A DNA stretch of 64,000 nucleotides from Actinobacteria bacterium IMCC26256 (GCA_001023575.1 CP011489.1:248001-312000), one strand, 5' to 3'; counted from the stretch's first letter, positions 36,983 to 49,275 are shown. Numbers and translations: made by a program. Notes: a model not told the origin generated them from the sequence alone.

Positions 36983-38224
36983 GTGAAAATAAATGCAGGG
37001 GATACCGCTTGGGTATTGATCTCAACCGCTCTTGTTCTTTTCATGACCCCGGGGCTTGCACTCTTCTACGGAGGCATGGTGAGGGCCAAGAACGTTCTCG
37101 GCATGTTGATGCAGAACTTCTTCTCAATGGGGCTCATCACTGTTCTATGGGCTGCGATTGGTTACTCACTCGCATTTGGAGGAACCGGGCCGTGGATCGG
37201 AAACTTCGATTTCGCCTGGCTACACAATGCACACCTAGTTGCACCTCCAGGGCTTGAACTAACTATTCCACCTGCATTGTTTATGACTTACCAAATGATG
37301 TTTGCTGTTATCACCCCCGCTCTTATTACGGGTGCGATTGCAGACCGGATGCGTTTCTCGGCATGGGCAATTTTTCTAGGACTATGGGCAGTGCTTGTTT
37401 ACTCACCCGTTGCACATTGGGTATTCGCACCTGCAGGGTGGTTGTTTAAACGCGGTGCGCTTGACTTCGCCGGCGGAACTGTTGTGCATGTAAACGCAGG
37501 AGTTGCAGCGCTCGCCCTAATTATTGTCCTCGGAAAACGTCGCGGATGGCCAAAGCACCCGATGCGAGCACATAGCCTCCCGCTTACATTGCTAGGTACG
37601 GGCATACTTTGGTTTGGTTGGTTTGGCTTCAATGCCGGCTCTGCTCTCGCAGCGAATGGTGTAGCAGTCCAGGCATTCTTGAACACAACACTTGCAGCCG
37701 CAGCAGGAATGCTTGGCTGGTTGGTTGTGGAGCGACTTCGCTTTGGGCACTTCACAACTCTTGGAGCGGCATCAGGTGCTGTAGCAGGGCTAGTGGCGAT
37801 TACTCCCTGCGCAGGTTTCGTTGGGGGAATGGCGCCAGTAATTATCGGAGCACTGACAGGGGCTGCATGTTTCTGGGCAGTGCATCTGAAGTTCCGATTT
37901 GGTTATGACGACTCGCTCGACGTGATTGGGGTACACCTCGTAGGCGGAATTCTTGGTTCATTGCTGCTCGGGCTATTCGCCGATGTAAGCGTGAACGCCG
38001 CCGGGCGGAATGGAGTATTTGCTGGCGGAGGCTGGAGCCTTCTCGGGGAACAGGCAATCGCGGTAGGGGCAACGGTTGTATTCTCCTTCGTCGTGACTCT
38101 CGTAATCGCGCTAGTACTCAAGGCAGTGATGCCAGGTGGGATTCGAGTATCCGAAGAGGATGAAGAAACCGGACTTGACCTCAGTCAGCACTCCGAAACT
38201 GGTTATGCATTCGACCGAGTCTGA
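36983..38224 (+). CDS. amt: Ammonium transporter Amt
   Basis: A 413-residue ammonium channel with about eleven transmembrane helices. Family signatures include DTAWVLISTALVLFMTPGLALFYGG at the N terminus, DFAGGTVVHVNAG (with one pore histidine) mid-protein and DVIGVHLVGG (second pore histidine region) near the C terminus. GTG 36983 follows AAGGTGG. It is the first gene of amt-glnK-glnD, the usual actinobacterial nitrogen-control operon: GlnK plugs the channel when ammonium is plentiful. The gap to glnK is 15 bases. Confidence 0.95.
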   Translation: MKINAGDTAWVLISTALVLFMTPGLALFYGGMVRAKNVLGMLMQNFFSMGLITVLWAAIGYSLAFGGTGPWIGNFDFAWLHNAHLVAPPGLELTIPPALFMTYQMMFAVITPALITGAIADRMRFSAWAIFLGLWAVLVYSPVAHWVFAPAGWLFKRGALDFAGGTVVHVNAGVAALALIIVLGKRRGWPKHPMRAHSLPLTLLGTGILWFGWFGFNAGSALAANGVAVQAFLNTTLAAAAGMLGWLVVERLRFGHFTTLGAASGAVAGLVAITPCAGFVGGMAPVIIGALTGAACFWAVHLKFRFGYDDSLDVIGVHLVGGILGSLLLGLFADVSVNAAGRNGVFAGGGWSLLGEQAIAVGATVVFSFVVTLVIALVLKAVMPGGIRVSEEDEETGLDLSQHSETGYAFDRV

Positions 38225-38239
38225 TAGGGAGATATATAG

Positions 38240-40943
<2,704 letters not shown>

Positions 40944-40964
40944 TGCTCGGCCTAGGCTTAGGTA

Positions 40965-41693
40965 ATGGAGAAGAACCCAGAAAAGAACTCATCAACAAAC
41001 CCAGCCCTCAATCCACCGGTAGTCGCCTCAGATCTTCTTAGGTGGGCTGAGACTCTCTCGGGGATCGCGCGTACCGGGCTCGGATTTACGCAGAGCCTCT
41101 ACGAGAAAGAACGCTTTGAGGAGGTGCTTCACGTAGCGGCAGATATCAGAGCAGCAGCGATTGAAGAGGCAGAGGCAGATGTGCTCTATGAAGACTGGCT
41201 TGTATCGGTCGGCTCCGGAGTGCCGGGGTATGTCACTCCAAAGGTTGCAGTCGCTGCAATTGTCGGGAATGAAGCGGGCGAGATTCTCTTAACTCAGCGC
41301 GCAGATTCAGGCGTCTGGCTCTACCCAGTGGGCTGGGCCGATATCGGTTACTCGCCCTCCGAGGTCGCAATGAAGGAGGTTCTAGAAGAGACCGGAATTG
41401 AGTGCGAACCTCTCTCTCTTGTTGCAGTCCTCGATGGCATGAGGTTTGGGTTTGTTCACCTTCCGCTCTACTCACTGCTATTCCATTGCCGCATGACCGG
41501 AGGCGAGTTAAAGGGCCACCCACTTGAGACTAGAGAGGTTGGATTCTTCGCGCGCGACGCGCTTCCTCAACCACTCGCAGGGGCAAGCCGATGGGTCGAC
41601 TTAGCGTTTCGCGCGATTGATGGAGAGTCATTCCCATCTGACTTCGATGCCCCACGCATGCCGACTTGGCGCGGAGACATAACAACTATTTAG
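40965..41693 (+). CDS. Nudix hydrolase with N-terminal Nudix-associated domain
   Basis: A 242-residue protein. Residues 20-75 resemble the helical domain that precedes some ADP-ribose pyrophosphatases (LLRWAETLSGIARTGLGF). The Nudix box GWADIGYSPSEVAMKEVLEE is present with variations: Lys for the usual Arg in REVxEE and Asp in place of the first Glu; the EExGU glutamates are kept. The substrate is unknown. It begins 21 bases after glnD and its end overlaps the convergent gene by 8 bases. Confidence 0.85.
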   Translation: MEKNPEKNSSTNPALNPPVVASDLLRWAETLSGIARTGLGFTQSLYEKERFEEVLHVAADIRAAAIEEAEADVLYEDWLVSVGSGVPGYVTPKVAVAAIVGNEAGEILLTQRADSGVWLYPVGWADIGYSPSEVAMKEVLEETGIECEPLSLVAVLDGMRFGFVHLPLYSLLFHCRMTGGELKGHPLETREVGFFARDALPQPLAGASRWVDLAFRAIDGESFPSDFDAPRMPTWRGDITTI

Positions 41694-42183
41694 CTTTGAG
41701 CTGATCCTCTAGAAGATCGAATAACGAGATGCTTCTACCGCTGTGGTCCCATGCAGTTCCACTAGCAGCATGATCAACCAAACCCGATCTATCAGGCTCA
41801 CGCCCAATCGATTCTCTAGCGCTCGAGGCAATCTGAGCCGGTTCGAGATCGGCTTCATAAGCCTCGAATACCTCAAGACCATCCCATAGGTCAGTGAGGG
41901 ATCGCGTCTCGTCGCCCAGAGTTAAGGCAGATGGATCTGCGCCACTAGACAACGCAGCCACGACAGTCTCCCATAGGTCGTAGTGAGAGAGGCCGGTGGG
42001 CCCGCTATATCCGGCAACCGGATGGAGCCTGAACTCAAGGGTGGTATCGGGGGGCCCTACATCTACGAGCCAGGTCTGCGAGCCGTTTACATATGAGTCG
42101 ACTGGAGGCCCAACCCCCTCATCGAGTGCAAGAATTAGAGCGGCATCAATGCGCCAAAGCGCCGCTGCGGTAAGTGCACCCAT
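41686..42183 (-). CDS. Hypothetical protein
   Basis: A 165-residue protein with no family I recognise. It is acidic, with HPVAGYSGPTGLSHYDLWE, a helical middle (LTDLWDGLEVFEAYEADLEPAQ) and a C-terminal SISLFDLLEDQLKAK. No signal peptide or membrane helix is seen. It converges on the Nudix gene with an 8-base overlap and diverges from the acyltransferase gene. Confidence 0.6.
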   Translation of the reverse strand: MGALTAAALWRIDAALILALDEGVGPPVDSYVNGSQTWLVDVGPPDTTLEFRLHPVAGYSGPTGLSHYDLWETVVAALSSGADPSALTLGDETRSLTDLWDGLEVFEAYEADLEPAQIASSARESIGREPDRSGLVDHAASGTAWDHSGRSISLFDLLEDQLKAK

Positions 42184-42329
42184 CAGACCTGTCTCCCTAT
42201 AGTTGAGTCTCGGCCAATAAATCTTGTGGCCACCCGTCCGAGGGTAGTCGCGTCGCTAGCCGGTAACGAGATGCGGAGAAGAGCGCTGGGAACGTAGCGG
42301 GAATGTACCGGGGTCGGTACGATGCCGAG

Positions 42330-43754
42330 ATGTCCTCTTACGATCGCCTCTCCTCGCTGGATGCAAGTTTCTTGCATCTTGAGAGCCTTGAGACCCCCAT
42401 GCACGTTGGTGCGGTATCTATTTTCGAGGGCGAGAGTTTCTTCGATAGCACTGGGAGGTTTCAACTCGCAGCGGCTCGCAGACTCGTTGCATCGCGCCTC
42501 CACCTCATCCCACGATTCAGGAAAATCCTTAAGCCTGTTCCGTTGAATCAAGGGCGTCCAATCTGGGTAGACGATCCACGCTTTGATATTGCGTACCACG
42601 TTCGACTCACTGCTCTTCCCTCGCCCGGGACCCGTGAGCAACTAATGACTCTGACAGCACGCGTGCAGTCGCAGCTGCTTGATAGATCGCGACCGCTCTG
42701 GGAGCTTTGGTTCGTCGAGGGTCTAGAGGAAGGCCGCGTCGCTCTGATCCAGAAAACTCATCACGCTCTCGTTGATGGAGTGTCGGGCGTTGATGTCGCA
42801 ACGGTGCTACTCGATTTTCAACCTGAGCCGGCGTTTCGCCCCCCGCCGCGCTGGATCGTGGAGCCTCCTCCGGCCGAGTTACGGCTCCTCGCCGATTCGG
42901 TATGGGAGAGAGCTACAGAGCCGGCGGAGATAGTGAGGTCTCTACGTGCCGGGCTGCGCGGCCCATCGAATGCGCTAGAGAACACAACACGCATAGCGCG
43001 CTCAGTCTCTTCACTATTCGGCACAGACGCTCTTGCTCCGCGCACATCGCTCAACGCTTCAGTCGGACGAAACAGGTTATTTGATGGAGTGACGATTTCG
43101 TTCGACGACGTACACCGAGTGCGCCAAGCATTCGGAGGAACCATCAATGATGTCATTCTTGCCGGTGTCTCTGGTGGCCTTCGCGATCTACTTGAGGCTC
43201 GGGGTGAACCGATTGACGGTATGACGCTCAAGGCATTCTGCCCAGTCTCAGTGCGAGACGATACCGAACGAATGCAGTTAGGGAACAGAGTCTCTGCGAT
43301 GTTCGTGCCACTACCAGTTGGGCTACCTGATCCGGTAGAACGCCTAGAGGCAGTCCGAAATGCAACCTTTGACCTCAAGGAACGCGAGCAAGCAGTAGGT
43401 GCATCTTTTCTTCTTGACCTAACCCATTATGCAGCACCAACACTCCTAGGGCTCGGTGCCCGTCTTGCACACCGCCAACCATTCTTTAACCTCGTCGTTA
43501 CAAATGTTCCAGGCCCGCAGGTTCCCCTTTACTGCATGGGTGGACGCATGCTCGAGGCATTTCCGGTTGTTCCCCTCACGAAGAATCTCTCAATAGGCAT
43601 TGCGATACTTTCTTACTGCGGCAATCTCCATATCGGGCTTTTTGTAGATCGTGATACCTTCCCTGACCTACCAGTGCTCTCATCTGCTCTCGAGAACTCC
43701 TTCGGTGAACTCTTGAAGCGCGCCGAGGAGCAGTTAGGCGAACCCGGCCGGTAA
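42330..43754 (+). CDS. Wax ester synthase/diacylglycerol acyltransferase (WS/DGAT) family
   Basis: This acyltransferase joins acyl-CoA to diacylglycerol or fatty alcohol to make storage lipid. The catalytic HHxxxDG motif is intact (HHALVDG). SSLDASFLHLE at the N terminus, GTINDVILAGVSGGL, GNRVSAMFVPLPV and VTNVPGPQVPLYCMGG are family hallmarks. ATG 42330 gives 474 residues; the frame is open back to 42303 without conserved sequence. In actinobacteria there are often many paralogues, so its precise substrate (triacylglycerol or wax ester) cannot be told. The next gene begins 10 bases downstream. Confidence 0.93.
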   Translation: MSSYDRLSSLDASFLHLESLETPMHVGAVSIFEGESFFDSTGRFQLAAARRLVASRLHLIPRFRKILKPVPLNQGRPIWVDDPRFDIAYHVRLTALPSPGTREQLMTLTARVQSQLLDRSRPLWELWFVEGLEEGRVALIQKTHHALVDGVSGVDVATVLLDFQPEPAFRPPPRWIVEPPPAELRLLADSVWERATEPAEIVRSLRAGLRGPSNALENTTRIARSVSSLFGTDALAPRTSLNASVGRNRLFDGVTISFDDVHRVRQAFGGTINDVILAGVSGGLRDLLEARGEPIDGMTLKAFCPVSVRDDTERMQLGNRVSAMFVPLPVGLPDPVERLEAVRNATFDLKEREQAVGASFLLDLTHYAAPTLLGLGARLAHRQPFFNLVVTNVPGPQVPLYCMGGRMLEAFPVVPLTKNLSIGIAILSYCGNLHIGLFVDRDTFPDLPVLSSALENSFGELLKRAEEQLGEPGR

Positions 43755-43764
43755 CATCACCTGC

Positions 43765-44973
43765 GTGACCCACAGCCATGGACGCTCCAGTGAAGAGAAC
43801 CCTGCCTCTATTGAGGAGGAGCGTGTTGCGCCACCAAAGCGCCTTCCAAAACAGGAGCAGGAGCAAGCCTCAGAGACAATTCTTGAGGTATCCCCGGGCG
43901 TAATTCGGATGCAGCTGCCGATCTGGCTGCCAGGTCTGGGTCACGTGAACATGTACGGGCTCATGGACGACCGTGGAATCGCAGTAGTAGATCCCGGATT
44001 GCCTGGACCAAAGTCTTGGAAGACCTTGAAAGCACGCCTTAAGTCTGCGGGTTTTCGAGTAAAAGATGTTCACACCGTGATCGTCACGCACTCGCATCCA
44101 GATCACTTCGGAGCAGCAGGGAGAATACGCAGAGAATCCGGTGGCGAGTTAATTGCACACCGCGCTTTTACTACGTGGTCACTTGATCGCAACGGGCATA
44201 CTCTCTCGGAGCAGGAAGCAGATCGTATCGAGCAAGAAGCCATTGACGAGGCGCTCGCGTATACCGGCGAGTCATTCGAAGAACTTCCATCGCTCGGTGC
44301 ATCTGACGAGATTACAACCGAGGATCAGCGCCAGTCGGTGCCTTGGGGAGGCCCTACTCCGTGGGGTGGAAGTCAACACCCCGACTTACCTATGAAGCAG
44401 CGTTTTAGGATGCGCGCACAGAGACTTCTATTTAGCCCACCCGACCCAACACGACGCGTTCGCCACGGAAGTCCACTAACTCTTGGCGGGCGTGAGTGGC
44501 AGGTCGTACACACGCCAGGCCACACACTTGACCACCTCTGCCTCTGGGATGCAGACGGGGGAGTCTTGTTATCTGGAGATCACGTCTTGCCGACGATTAC
44601 ACCCCACGTTGCAGGCTCGGCTGTCGGGGACTCGCTGCGCTCCTACCTCGCAACCCTTGATCTAGTTGCGCACCTTCCAAATGTGAAGCTTGGGTTACCC
44701 GCTCACGGGCACCCCTTTACCGATGTACCAGGGCGCGTGGAAGCCATCAAGGAGCACCATGCCGAGCGCATGGAGACGCTTCATCTCGCATCTGTTGCCG
44801 TGGGCGCTGCGAGTGTGGAGCGCCTATCTCACGAAGTATTCCCCGAGCGTCATTGGGGAGTAATGGCCGAGAGCGAGACCTTTGCTCACCTAGAGCACCT
44901 TCGCAGAGATGGCCTAACGGAGCGCTGGGACGATAACGGTGTGATGATCTACCGCAGTGCGCCGGTTTCGTAA
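43765..44973 (+). CDS. Metallo-beta-lactamase-fold hydrolase
   Basis: A 402-residue MBL-fold hydrolase. The zinc motif is VTHSHPDHFGAAG, with later ligands HTPGHTLDHL, LSGDHVLPTI and LPAHGHPF. A C-terminal helical winged domain follows (LASVAVGAASVERLSHEV), as in the MBL group annotated as LACTB2-like or RNase-Z-like hydrolases. The inserted segment of about 70 residues between the first and second metal motifs may shape the active site. Start GTG 43765 is 10 bases after the WS/DGAT gene, so they are probably cotranscribed. Thioester or lactone substrates are possible but unproven. Confidence 0.88.
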   Translation: MTHSHGRSSEENPASIEEERVAPPKRLPKQEQEQASETILEVSPGVIRMQLPIWLPGLGHVNMYGLMDDRGIAVVDPGLPGPKSWKTLKARLKSAGFRVKDVHTVIVTHSHPDHFGAAGRIRRESGGELIAHRAFTTWSLDRNGHTLSEQEADRIEQEAIDEALAYTGESFEELPSLGASDEITTEDQRQSVPWGGPTPWGGSQHPDLPMKQRFRMRAQRLLFSPPDPTRRVRHGSPLTLGGREWQVVHTPGHTLDHLCLWDADGGVLLSGDHVLPTITPHVAGSAVGDSLRSYLATLDLVAHLPNVKLGLPAHGHPFTDVPGRVEAIKEHHAERMETLHLASVAVGAASVERLSHEVFPERHWGVMAESETFAHLEHLRRDGLTERWDDNGVMIYRSAPVS

Positions 44974-45006
44974 GACACATTCTAATTAGGGCGCTAGGTT
45001 GAGGCA

Positions 45007-46335
45007 ATGCCAAAAACTCTTGATGACCCGACCGCTGAGGTAACCGAGGTACTGCAGGCCTTTATTCGTAATGCTTGCGTCAATGACGGCACGCCTGACT
45101 CAGGTGGGGAGGTCCGTAGCGCGGATCTTGTGACGGGCTATCTCGAAGGATCGGGTCTCGAGCTCGAGTACTACGAGCCGCACCCCGGGCGCCGCAGTGT
45201 GCTTGCAAAGATTGAGGGCTCTGACCCAACCGCCCCGGGGCTAATGCTCATGGGGCATACAGATGTTGTGCCGGTAAACGACTCAGGCTGGACGCATGAT
45301 CCGTTCGGTGGCGAACTGATCGATGGAGTTGTGTGGGGGCGCGGGGCGGTTGACATGCTCAACCTCACAGCCTCAATGATGGTTGCGTTTAAGCATCTTG
45401 CTGACTCAGGATTTAAACCGCGCGGCACTCTCTCTTATCTTGCAGTCGCTGACGAAGAAGCATCAGGTACATGGGGTGCAGAGTGGCTTCTTGAGAACGA
45501 ACTAGATGCGGTTCGCACAGAGAATGTGATTACCGAGTCTGGTGGATTTCAGATGGGGAGCCCGGGCGGTATTCGTCTCCCTGTAATGGTAGAGGAGAAG
45601 GGTGCGCTCTGGACCAAGCTGACAGTTCGCGGCACGCCTGGGCACGGGTCGCAGCCGCACCGAACAGATAACGCGCTTCTAAAGGCCGCAGAGATCGTTA
45701 CTCGTATCGGCAAGTACCGCCCACCTGCAAAGGTGGGGAATACTTGGCGAAGTTTCGTGGAGGGCATGCAACTCCCTCCGGAGCTTGCAGATCCAGAGAA
45801 GTTGGATGCTGTGATTGAGGGTCTGCCTATTGGGGCGAGCCGCCTCTTCCACTCGTGTACCCATACAACGATGTCTCCCAATGTTGCGAGAAGCGGGTCA
45901 AAGGTAAATGTCATCCCCGATCATGCAGAGGTACTCATTGATATTCGCGCGTTGCCGGGCGAGAGCGCCGAGGATGTGCGTTTGATGCTTCAGGATGCAT
46001 GCGGAGATCTCTGGTCAGAGATCGAACTCACGATTAGGGATGACGTGGCGACTGCCTCGCCGATCGATACTCCTCTGTGGGATTCGTTGGCGAGAGTCTC
46101 GGGGCGCTTATGTGAAGGCTCTGCGCTTGTTCCGATGATGATGGTGGGCGGTACTGATAACCGCTACTTCCGTCGCGCCGGTGCAGTTGGGTATGGATTC
46201 GGACTATTTAGTGAGCGTCTGAGATTTGAAGATTTTGCATCCATGTTTCATGGGCATGATGAGCGAGTTGACCAAGAATCACTACGTCTATCAACAGAGT
46301 TATGGACGGCTCTAGCCCACGACTTCCTGACCTAG
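45007..46335 (+). CDS. M20-family metallopeptidase
   Basis: A 442-residue peptidase of the M20/ArgE-DapE-CPG2 group. The zinc-binding motif is LMGHTDVVPV, the bridging aspartate follows in WGRGAVDMLN, catalytic glutamates are in VADEEASGTWG and TESGG, and the dimerisation domain spans about 200-310 (TPGHGSQPHRTDN start). The substrate is unknown; amino acid or dipeptide release is typical. It follows the MBL gene by 33 bases. Its stop is 5 bases from the start of a tandem-repeat array that belongs to the convergent PAC2 gene. Confidence 0.92.
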   Translation: MPKTLDDPTAEVTEVLQAFIRNACVNDGTPDSGGEVRSADLVTGYLEGSGLELEYYEPHPGRRSVLAKIEGSDPTAPGLMLMGHTDVVPVNDSGWTHDPFGGELIDGVVWGRGAVDMLNLTASMMVAFKHLADSGFKPRGTLSYLAVADEEASGTWGAEWLLENELDAVRTENVITESGGFQMGSPGGIRLPVMVEEKGALWTKLTVRGTPGHGSQPHRTDNALLKAAEIVTRIGKYRPPAKVGNTWRSFVEGMQLPPELADPEKLDAVIEGLPIGASRLFHSCTHTTMSPNVARSGSKVNVIPDHAEVLIDIRALPGESAEDVRLMLQDACGDLWSEIELTIRDDVATASPIDTPLWDSLARVSGRLCEGSALVPMMMVGGTDNRYFRRAGAVGYGFGLFSERLRFEDFASMFHGHDERVDQESLRLSTELWTALAHDFLT

Positions 46336-46340
46336 ACCTC

Positions 46341-46406
46341 CTTTATCCAAGACCTGCTTTATTCAAGACCCTGCCTTATTCAAGACCTGCCTTACTCAAG
46401 ACCCTG
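46341..46406 (-). repeat. 16/17-bp tandem repeat spanning the PAC2 gene stop codon, four copies
   Basis: Four units (46341-46356, 46357-46373, 46374-46389, 46390-46406) alternate 16 and 17 bases, so the higher-order period is 33. On the minus strand each reads CAG(G)GTCTTGAxTAA-like, and the copy at 46390-46406 contains the last codons and TAA stop (46392-46394) of the PAC2 gene. Later copies degenerate. Confidence 0.9.
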
Positions 46407-47276
46407 CTCTCTTAGGAACTCCTCGAGCTCTGCGGCGATGTCGTCACCTGTCGGGATGCCGTCAGGGTTATCGGAGAGAGGATCCATAAACAGATCGTCG
46501 TCGTCCTCCGACTGCTCCGCTAAGCGCGCTACGTACTCACGTAGGTCGTCATCATCTGCAACAAAGGTATCGATGCGCGCTCTCCATGCTGCAGACTGCA
46601 CGCGCAACTCTCCGAGGCTGATCGGTATGTCTGTGATATTTGAGAGTGCCTCAAGTAAAGCAACCTGCGCTGGAGGGTTCGGTGGGGTAGCTACGTAGTG
46701 AGGCACTGGAGCCCAGAGGGATGCTGATGGAATCCCCGACGACCTGAGAACGTCGTGGAGAACTCCAACAATTCCAGTAGGGCCTTCATAGCGCGATCGT
46801 GTCATCCCAAGGCGGTCCATCAGTGCAGGCTCTGTTGTAGATCCAGTGATCTTTACGACCTGATTATGTGCTGCATCGGCGAGCAATGAACCAAAGGTCA
46901 CCGCTAATTCGCACCCCAACTCGCCGGCTGCTTCAAGAATCGCGTCGCAGAACTCGCGCCATCTCATGTGAGGCTCGGGGCCGAGGACGAGAACCAAGTC
47001 TCGAGATGATCCAGGGACTCGCACCGCGAGTAGGCGCGTACCGGGCCAGCGCACTTCGCGGGTTACACCATCTGTAATAACAACTGTCGGTCGCAGCGCC
47101 TGAAAATCAACGTGACGCTCTGGGTCAATATAAGCAAACTGCTCAGCGTCATACTGAGTTGCGAGTCGCTCTACTGCGTCTGTTGCCGCATCTCCAGCAT
47201 CGTTCCAACCAGTAAAGGCTGCAACGAGAACTGGATGACGCAGAACGGGGTGATCTTCCCAGACGAGGCTGCTCAT
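46392..47276 (-). CDS. PAC2-family protein (proteasome-assembly-chaperone-like)
   Basis: A 294-residue protein of the archaeal/actinobacterial PAC2 family (VAAFTGWNDAGDAATDAVERL, GSLLADAAHN, YEGPTGIVGVLHDVLR, VPHYVATPPNP). The C-terminal 50 residues are acidic and probably disordered (SEDDDDLFMDPLSDNPDG). Eukaryotic homologues assist proteasome assembly; the role in bacteria is unclear. Its stop codon sits within a tandem-repeat array that continues downstream. It has 75 bases to the next gene on the same strand. Confidence 0.9.
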   Translation of the reverse strand: MSSLVWEDHPVLRHPVLVAAFTGWNDAGDAATDAVERLATQYDAEQFAYIDPERHVDFQALRPTVVITDGVTREVRWPGTRLLAVRVPGSSRDLVLVLGPEPHMRWREFCDAILEAAGELGCELAVTFGSLLADAAHNQVVKITGSTTEPALMDRLGMTRSRYEGPTGIVGVLHDVLRSSGIPSASLWAPVPHYVATPPNPPAQVALLEALSNITDIPISLGELRVQSAAWRARIDTFVADDDDLREYVARLAEQSEDDDDLFMDPLSDNPDGIPTGDDIAAELEEFLREQGLE

Positions 47277-47351
47277 AGTTGAGAGCCTAGGGGAGGATCG
47301 CCGCTGATTTCAGATGATGACTAGGTTCTGTAGTGAGGCCTAACCACAGCC

Positions 47352-48419
47352 CTATCCCCTAAGTGCAGCGATCGTGGAATGCGATGCGCGCTCTAGCGCT
47401 CCATCAACAAGCCCTGCAACCAGCGCGCCCATTGCCTCAAAACCATCTCCGAGGGTCTTGCCCATCTGAAAACGAGCATTGATACCCTCAACAATGATCG
47501 CCAATTTGAAGGCTGCGAATACCTCGTACCAATCGAGGTCATCGACGCTGCGCCCGCTCTTGAGTGCATAGGCCTCGACAATCGCATCATGGTCAAGGAA
47601 TCCGTCTTGAGAACCAATGGCCGATCCCGTAGCGATCACCTGGGCATCCGCCTGTCCCCAGTAGAGGAGAAAAAGTCCGAGGTCAGTTAGCGGGTCGCCG
47701 AGGGTAGACATCTCCCAGTCAAGAACCGCTGCGATGCTCGATGGATCGGAGGGGTCCATCATGGTGTTGTCTAAACGGTAATCGCCGTGAACAATGGTGG
47801 GGCTACCGGAAACGGGTAGAGCGTTACGAAGACGCCGAGCAACTTCATCGACGGCGGGTATCTCTCTAGTCTTGGAGCGCTCCCACTGCTCTCCCCATCT
47901 GCGCACCTGGCGCTCGCAGTATCCGTCGGGCCGACCAAAATCACTAAGTCCAATAGCGTTGTAATCAACCGAGTGAATATCCGCCAGAACATTTACAAGT
48001 GCGTGTGACACATTCTTTGCATCACTGGGCGAGAGCGAGGCTATAGATGATGCGTCTCTATAGATGACTCCATCGACTCTCTCCATCACATAAAAAACTG
48101 CATCGTTTATCTCTAGGTCATCGCAGAACCCAAGAATCTTCGGCACTGGGACTGCGGTATTTTGGAGAGCATGTTGAACGCGATACTCGCGAGCCATGTC
48201 GTGAGCGGTCGGCAGCACGTGGCCAAGAGGAGGGCGACGCAGTACCCACTCGCTCTCGCCATCAGTTAGTAGGTAGGTAAGATTTGAGCGGCCACCTGCG
48301 ATGAGGGTTGCAGTAAGCGGAGAGCCTCCAAACCCCTGGATATTCGCTGCGAACCATGGCTCAACTCTGAGAAGATCTATGCCGGGGTCGTTGCTCTCTG
48401 GGGTTTCATTGTTATTCAA
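47352..48419 (-). CDS. Phosphotransferase family protein (APH/ACAD10-like)
   Basis: A 355-residue protein of the kinase-like phosphotransferase (APH) fold. Motifs: GGRSNLTYLL (nucleotide loop), the catalytic loop VHGDYRLDNTM, and the metal-binding VLDWEMSTLGDPLTDLG. This matches the group related to ACAD10/11, which phosphorylates 4-hydroxyacyl-CoA in some organisms, rather than antibiotic resistance enzymes. The substrate is unassigned. A 160-base gap separates it from the whiB gene. Confidence 0.88.
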   Translation of the reverse strand: MNNNETPESNDPGIDLLRVEPWFAANIQGFGGSPLTATLIAGGRSNLTYLLTDGESEWVLRRPPLGHVLPTAHDMAREYRVQHALQNTAVPVPKILGFCDDLEINDAVFYVMERVDGVIYRDASSIASLSPSDAKNVSHALVNVLADIHSVDYNAIGLSDFGRPDGYCERQVRRWGEQWERSKTREIPAVDEVARRLRNALPVSGSPTIVHGDYRLDNTMMDPSDPSSIAAVLDWEMSTLGDPLTDLGLFLLYWGQADAQVIATGSAIGSQDGFLDHDAIVEAYALKSGRSVDDLDWYEVFAAFKLAIIVEGINARFQMGKTLGDGFEAMGALVAGLVDGALERASHSTIAALRG

Positions 48420-48580
48420 GGCGTTTACTCCTAAGTTTTATATCTTGTAAAAATCTTGGAGTTCAGACGCTAGATGTTTTCTTAGTACTTGCGGAGAAAA
48501 ATGGCGCGAGAAGAACCGAGAATTCGATAATCGAAGTCGCCGTCGCCCCTAATTTGAGAGCGGAGATCTTTAGATGTGTA

Positions 48581-48928
48581 TCAGGCGACGCGAGGAGTGC
48601 GAGGTGCCACCGGGGTTCCATCGCCCTTTGGGTAACGAGCAACACGCCCAACAGGCATATCCACACGGTAGCCGGCTGCTGCACGCTCTTCCTCGGACTC
48701 GCCGCCCCAGAACCCATACTCACGGTTCTCTCGTGCCCAGTCACGGCAGGGTGCCATCGCTGCGCACTCGGTGCAGACGCCACGTGCCTTGGACTCGCGT
48801 ACAACGCGTGCCTCCGGGCGCTCACCTGCTGGCGCAAAGAAGAGCTCTGTTCGCCCTTGACATGCTGCATCAGTGGTCCAGGCGAGTGGCCCTGTGAAGA
48901 CAATGCTTGACATGATTTCTGCTGCCAT
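48581..48928 (-). CDS. WhiB-family iron-sulfur transcription regulator
   Basis: A 115-residue WhiB protein, a family confined to actinobacteria and their phages. Four cysteines suit a 4Fe-4S cluster: one in AACQG, then CTECAAMAPC supplying two more in CxxC and one after. The GFWGGESEEER turn and a basic C terminus (YRVDMPVGRVARYPKG) follow. WhiB proteins bind the sigma factor and DNA; the subtype cannot be named from this alone. ATG 48928 has GGAGCGCAAA upstream. Several longer frames on both strands in this region are shadows. Confidence 0.92.
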   Translation of the reverse strand: MAAEIMSSIVFTGPLAWTTDAACQGRTELFFAPAGERPEARVVRESKARGVCTECAAMAPCRDWARENREYGFWGGESEEERAAAGYRVDMPVGRVARYPKGDGTPVAPRTPRVA

Positions 48929-49275
48929 TTTGCGCTCCTTGGTTCTTCTATCAAAACCGATTGGGATTCGAAGTGCTTATATTTAAAGTGCCATCCGGTG
49001 CTTTGGCTACCGGTGGGATAACTGTTGCCGTAGGACTTGAGACACCTTTTAGGGCTTCTTAATGCTCCCCCGCAAGGTGATTGCTACTAATTAGAGTCCA
49101 AAGCCCTGAATCTGTCCAACAGTTAGTTGCGATACTTCCCATCTCAATCTATGATGGAGGCTAAGAAGTGCCGCTCCATAGCCGGTTTGAGGGATATTCC
49201 CACTATCAGCGCGCAGAATTTATTTTTTTATTTTCCCAAATTTGGCTAGTTGGAGGCAACTGAAATGGATTTGAA
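48929..49275. other. Divergent intergenic region between whiB and lysR-type gene
   Basis: About 347 bases with no supportable gene. It is AT-rich near 49215-49245 (a run with TTTATTTTTTTATTTT). It includes a mini open frame of 6 codons at 49265-49285 overlapping the regulator start. Nothing else here resembles a known RNA or riboswitch. Confidence 0.5.

Noticed and set aside
42183-42641. Minus-strand open frame of 152 codons opposite the WS/DGAT gene
   Set aside because: It is antisense to the conserved N-terminal half of the acyltransferase and shows no family features.
48463-48954. Longer open frames on both strands over the whiB gene
   Set aside because: Only the 115-residue minus-strand frame has the four cysteines and the GFWGG turn; the others are shadows caused by high GC third positions.
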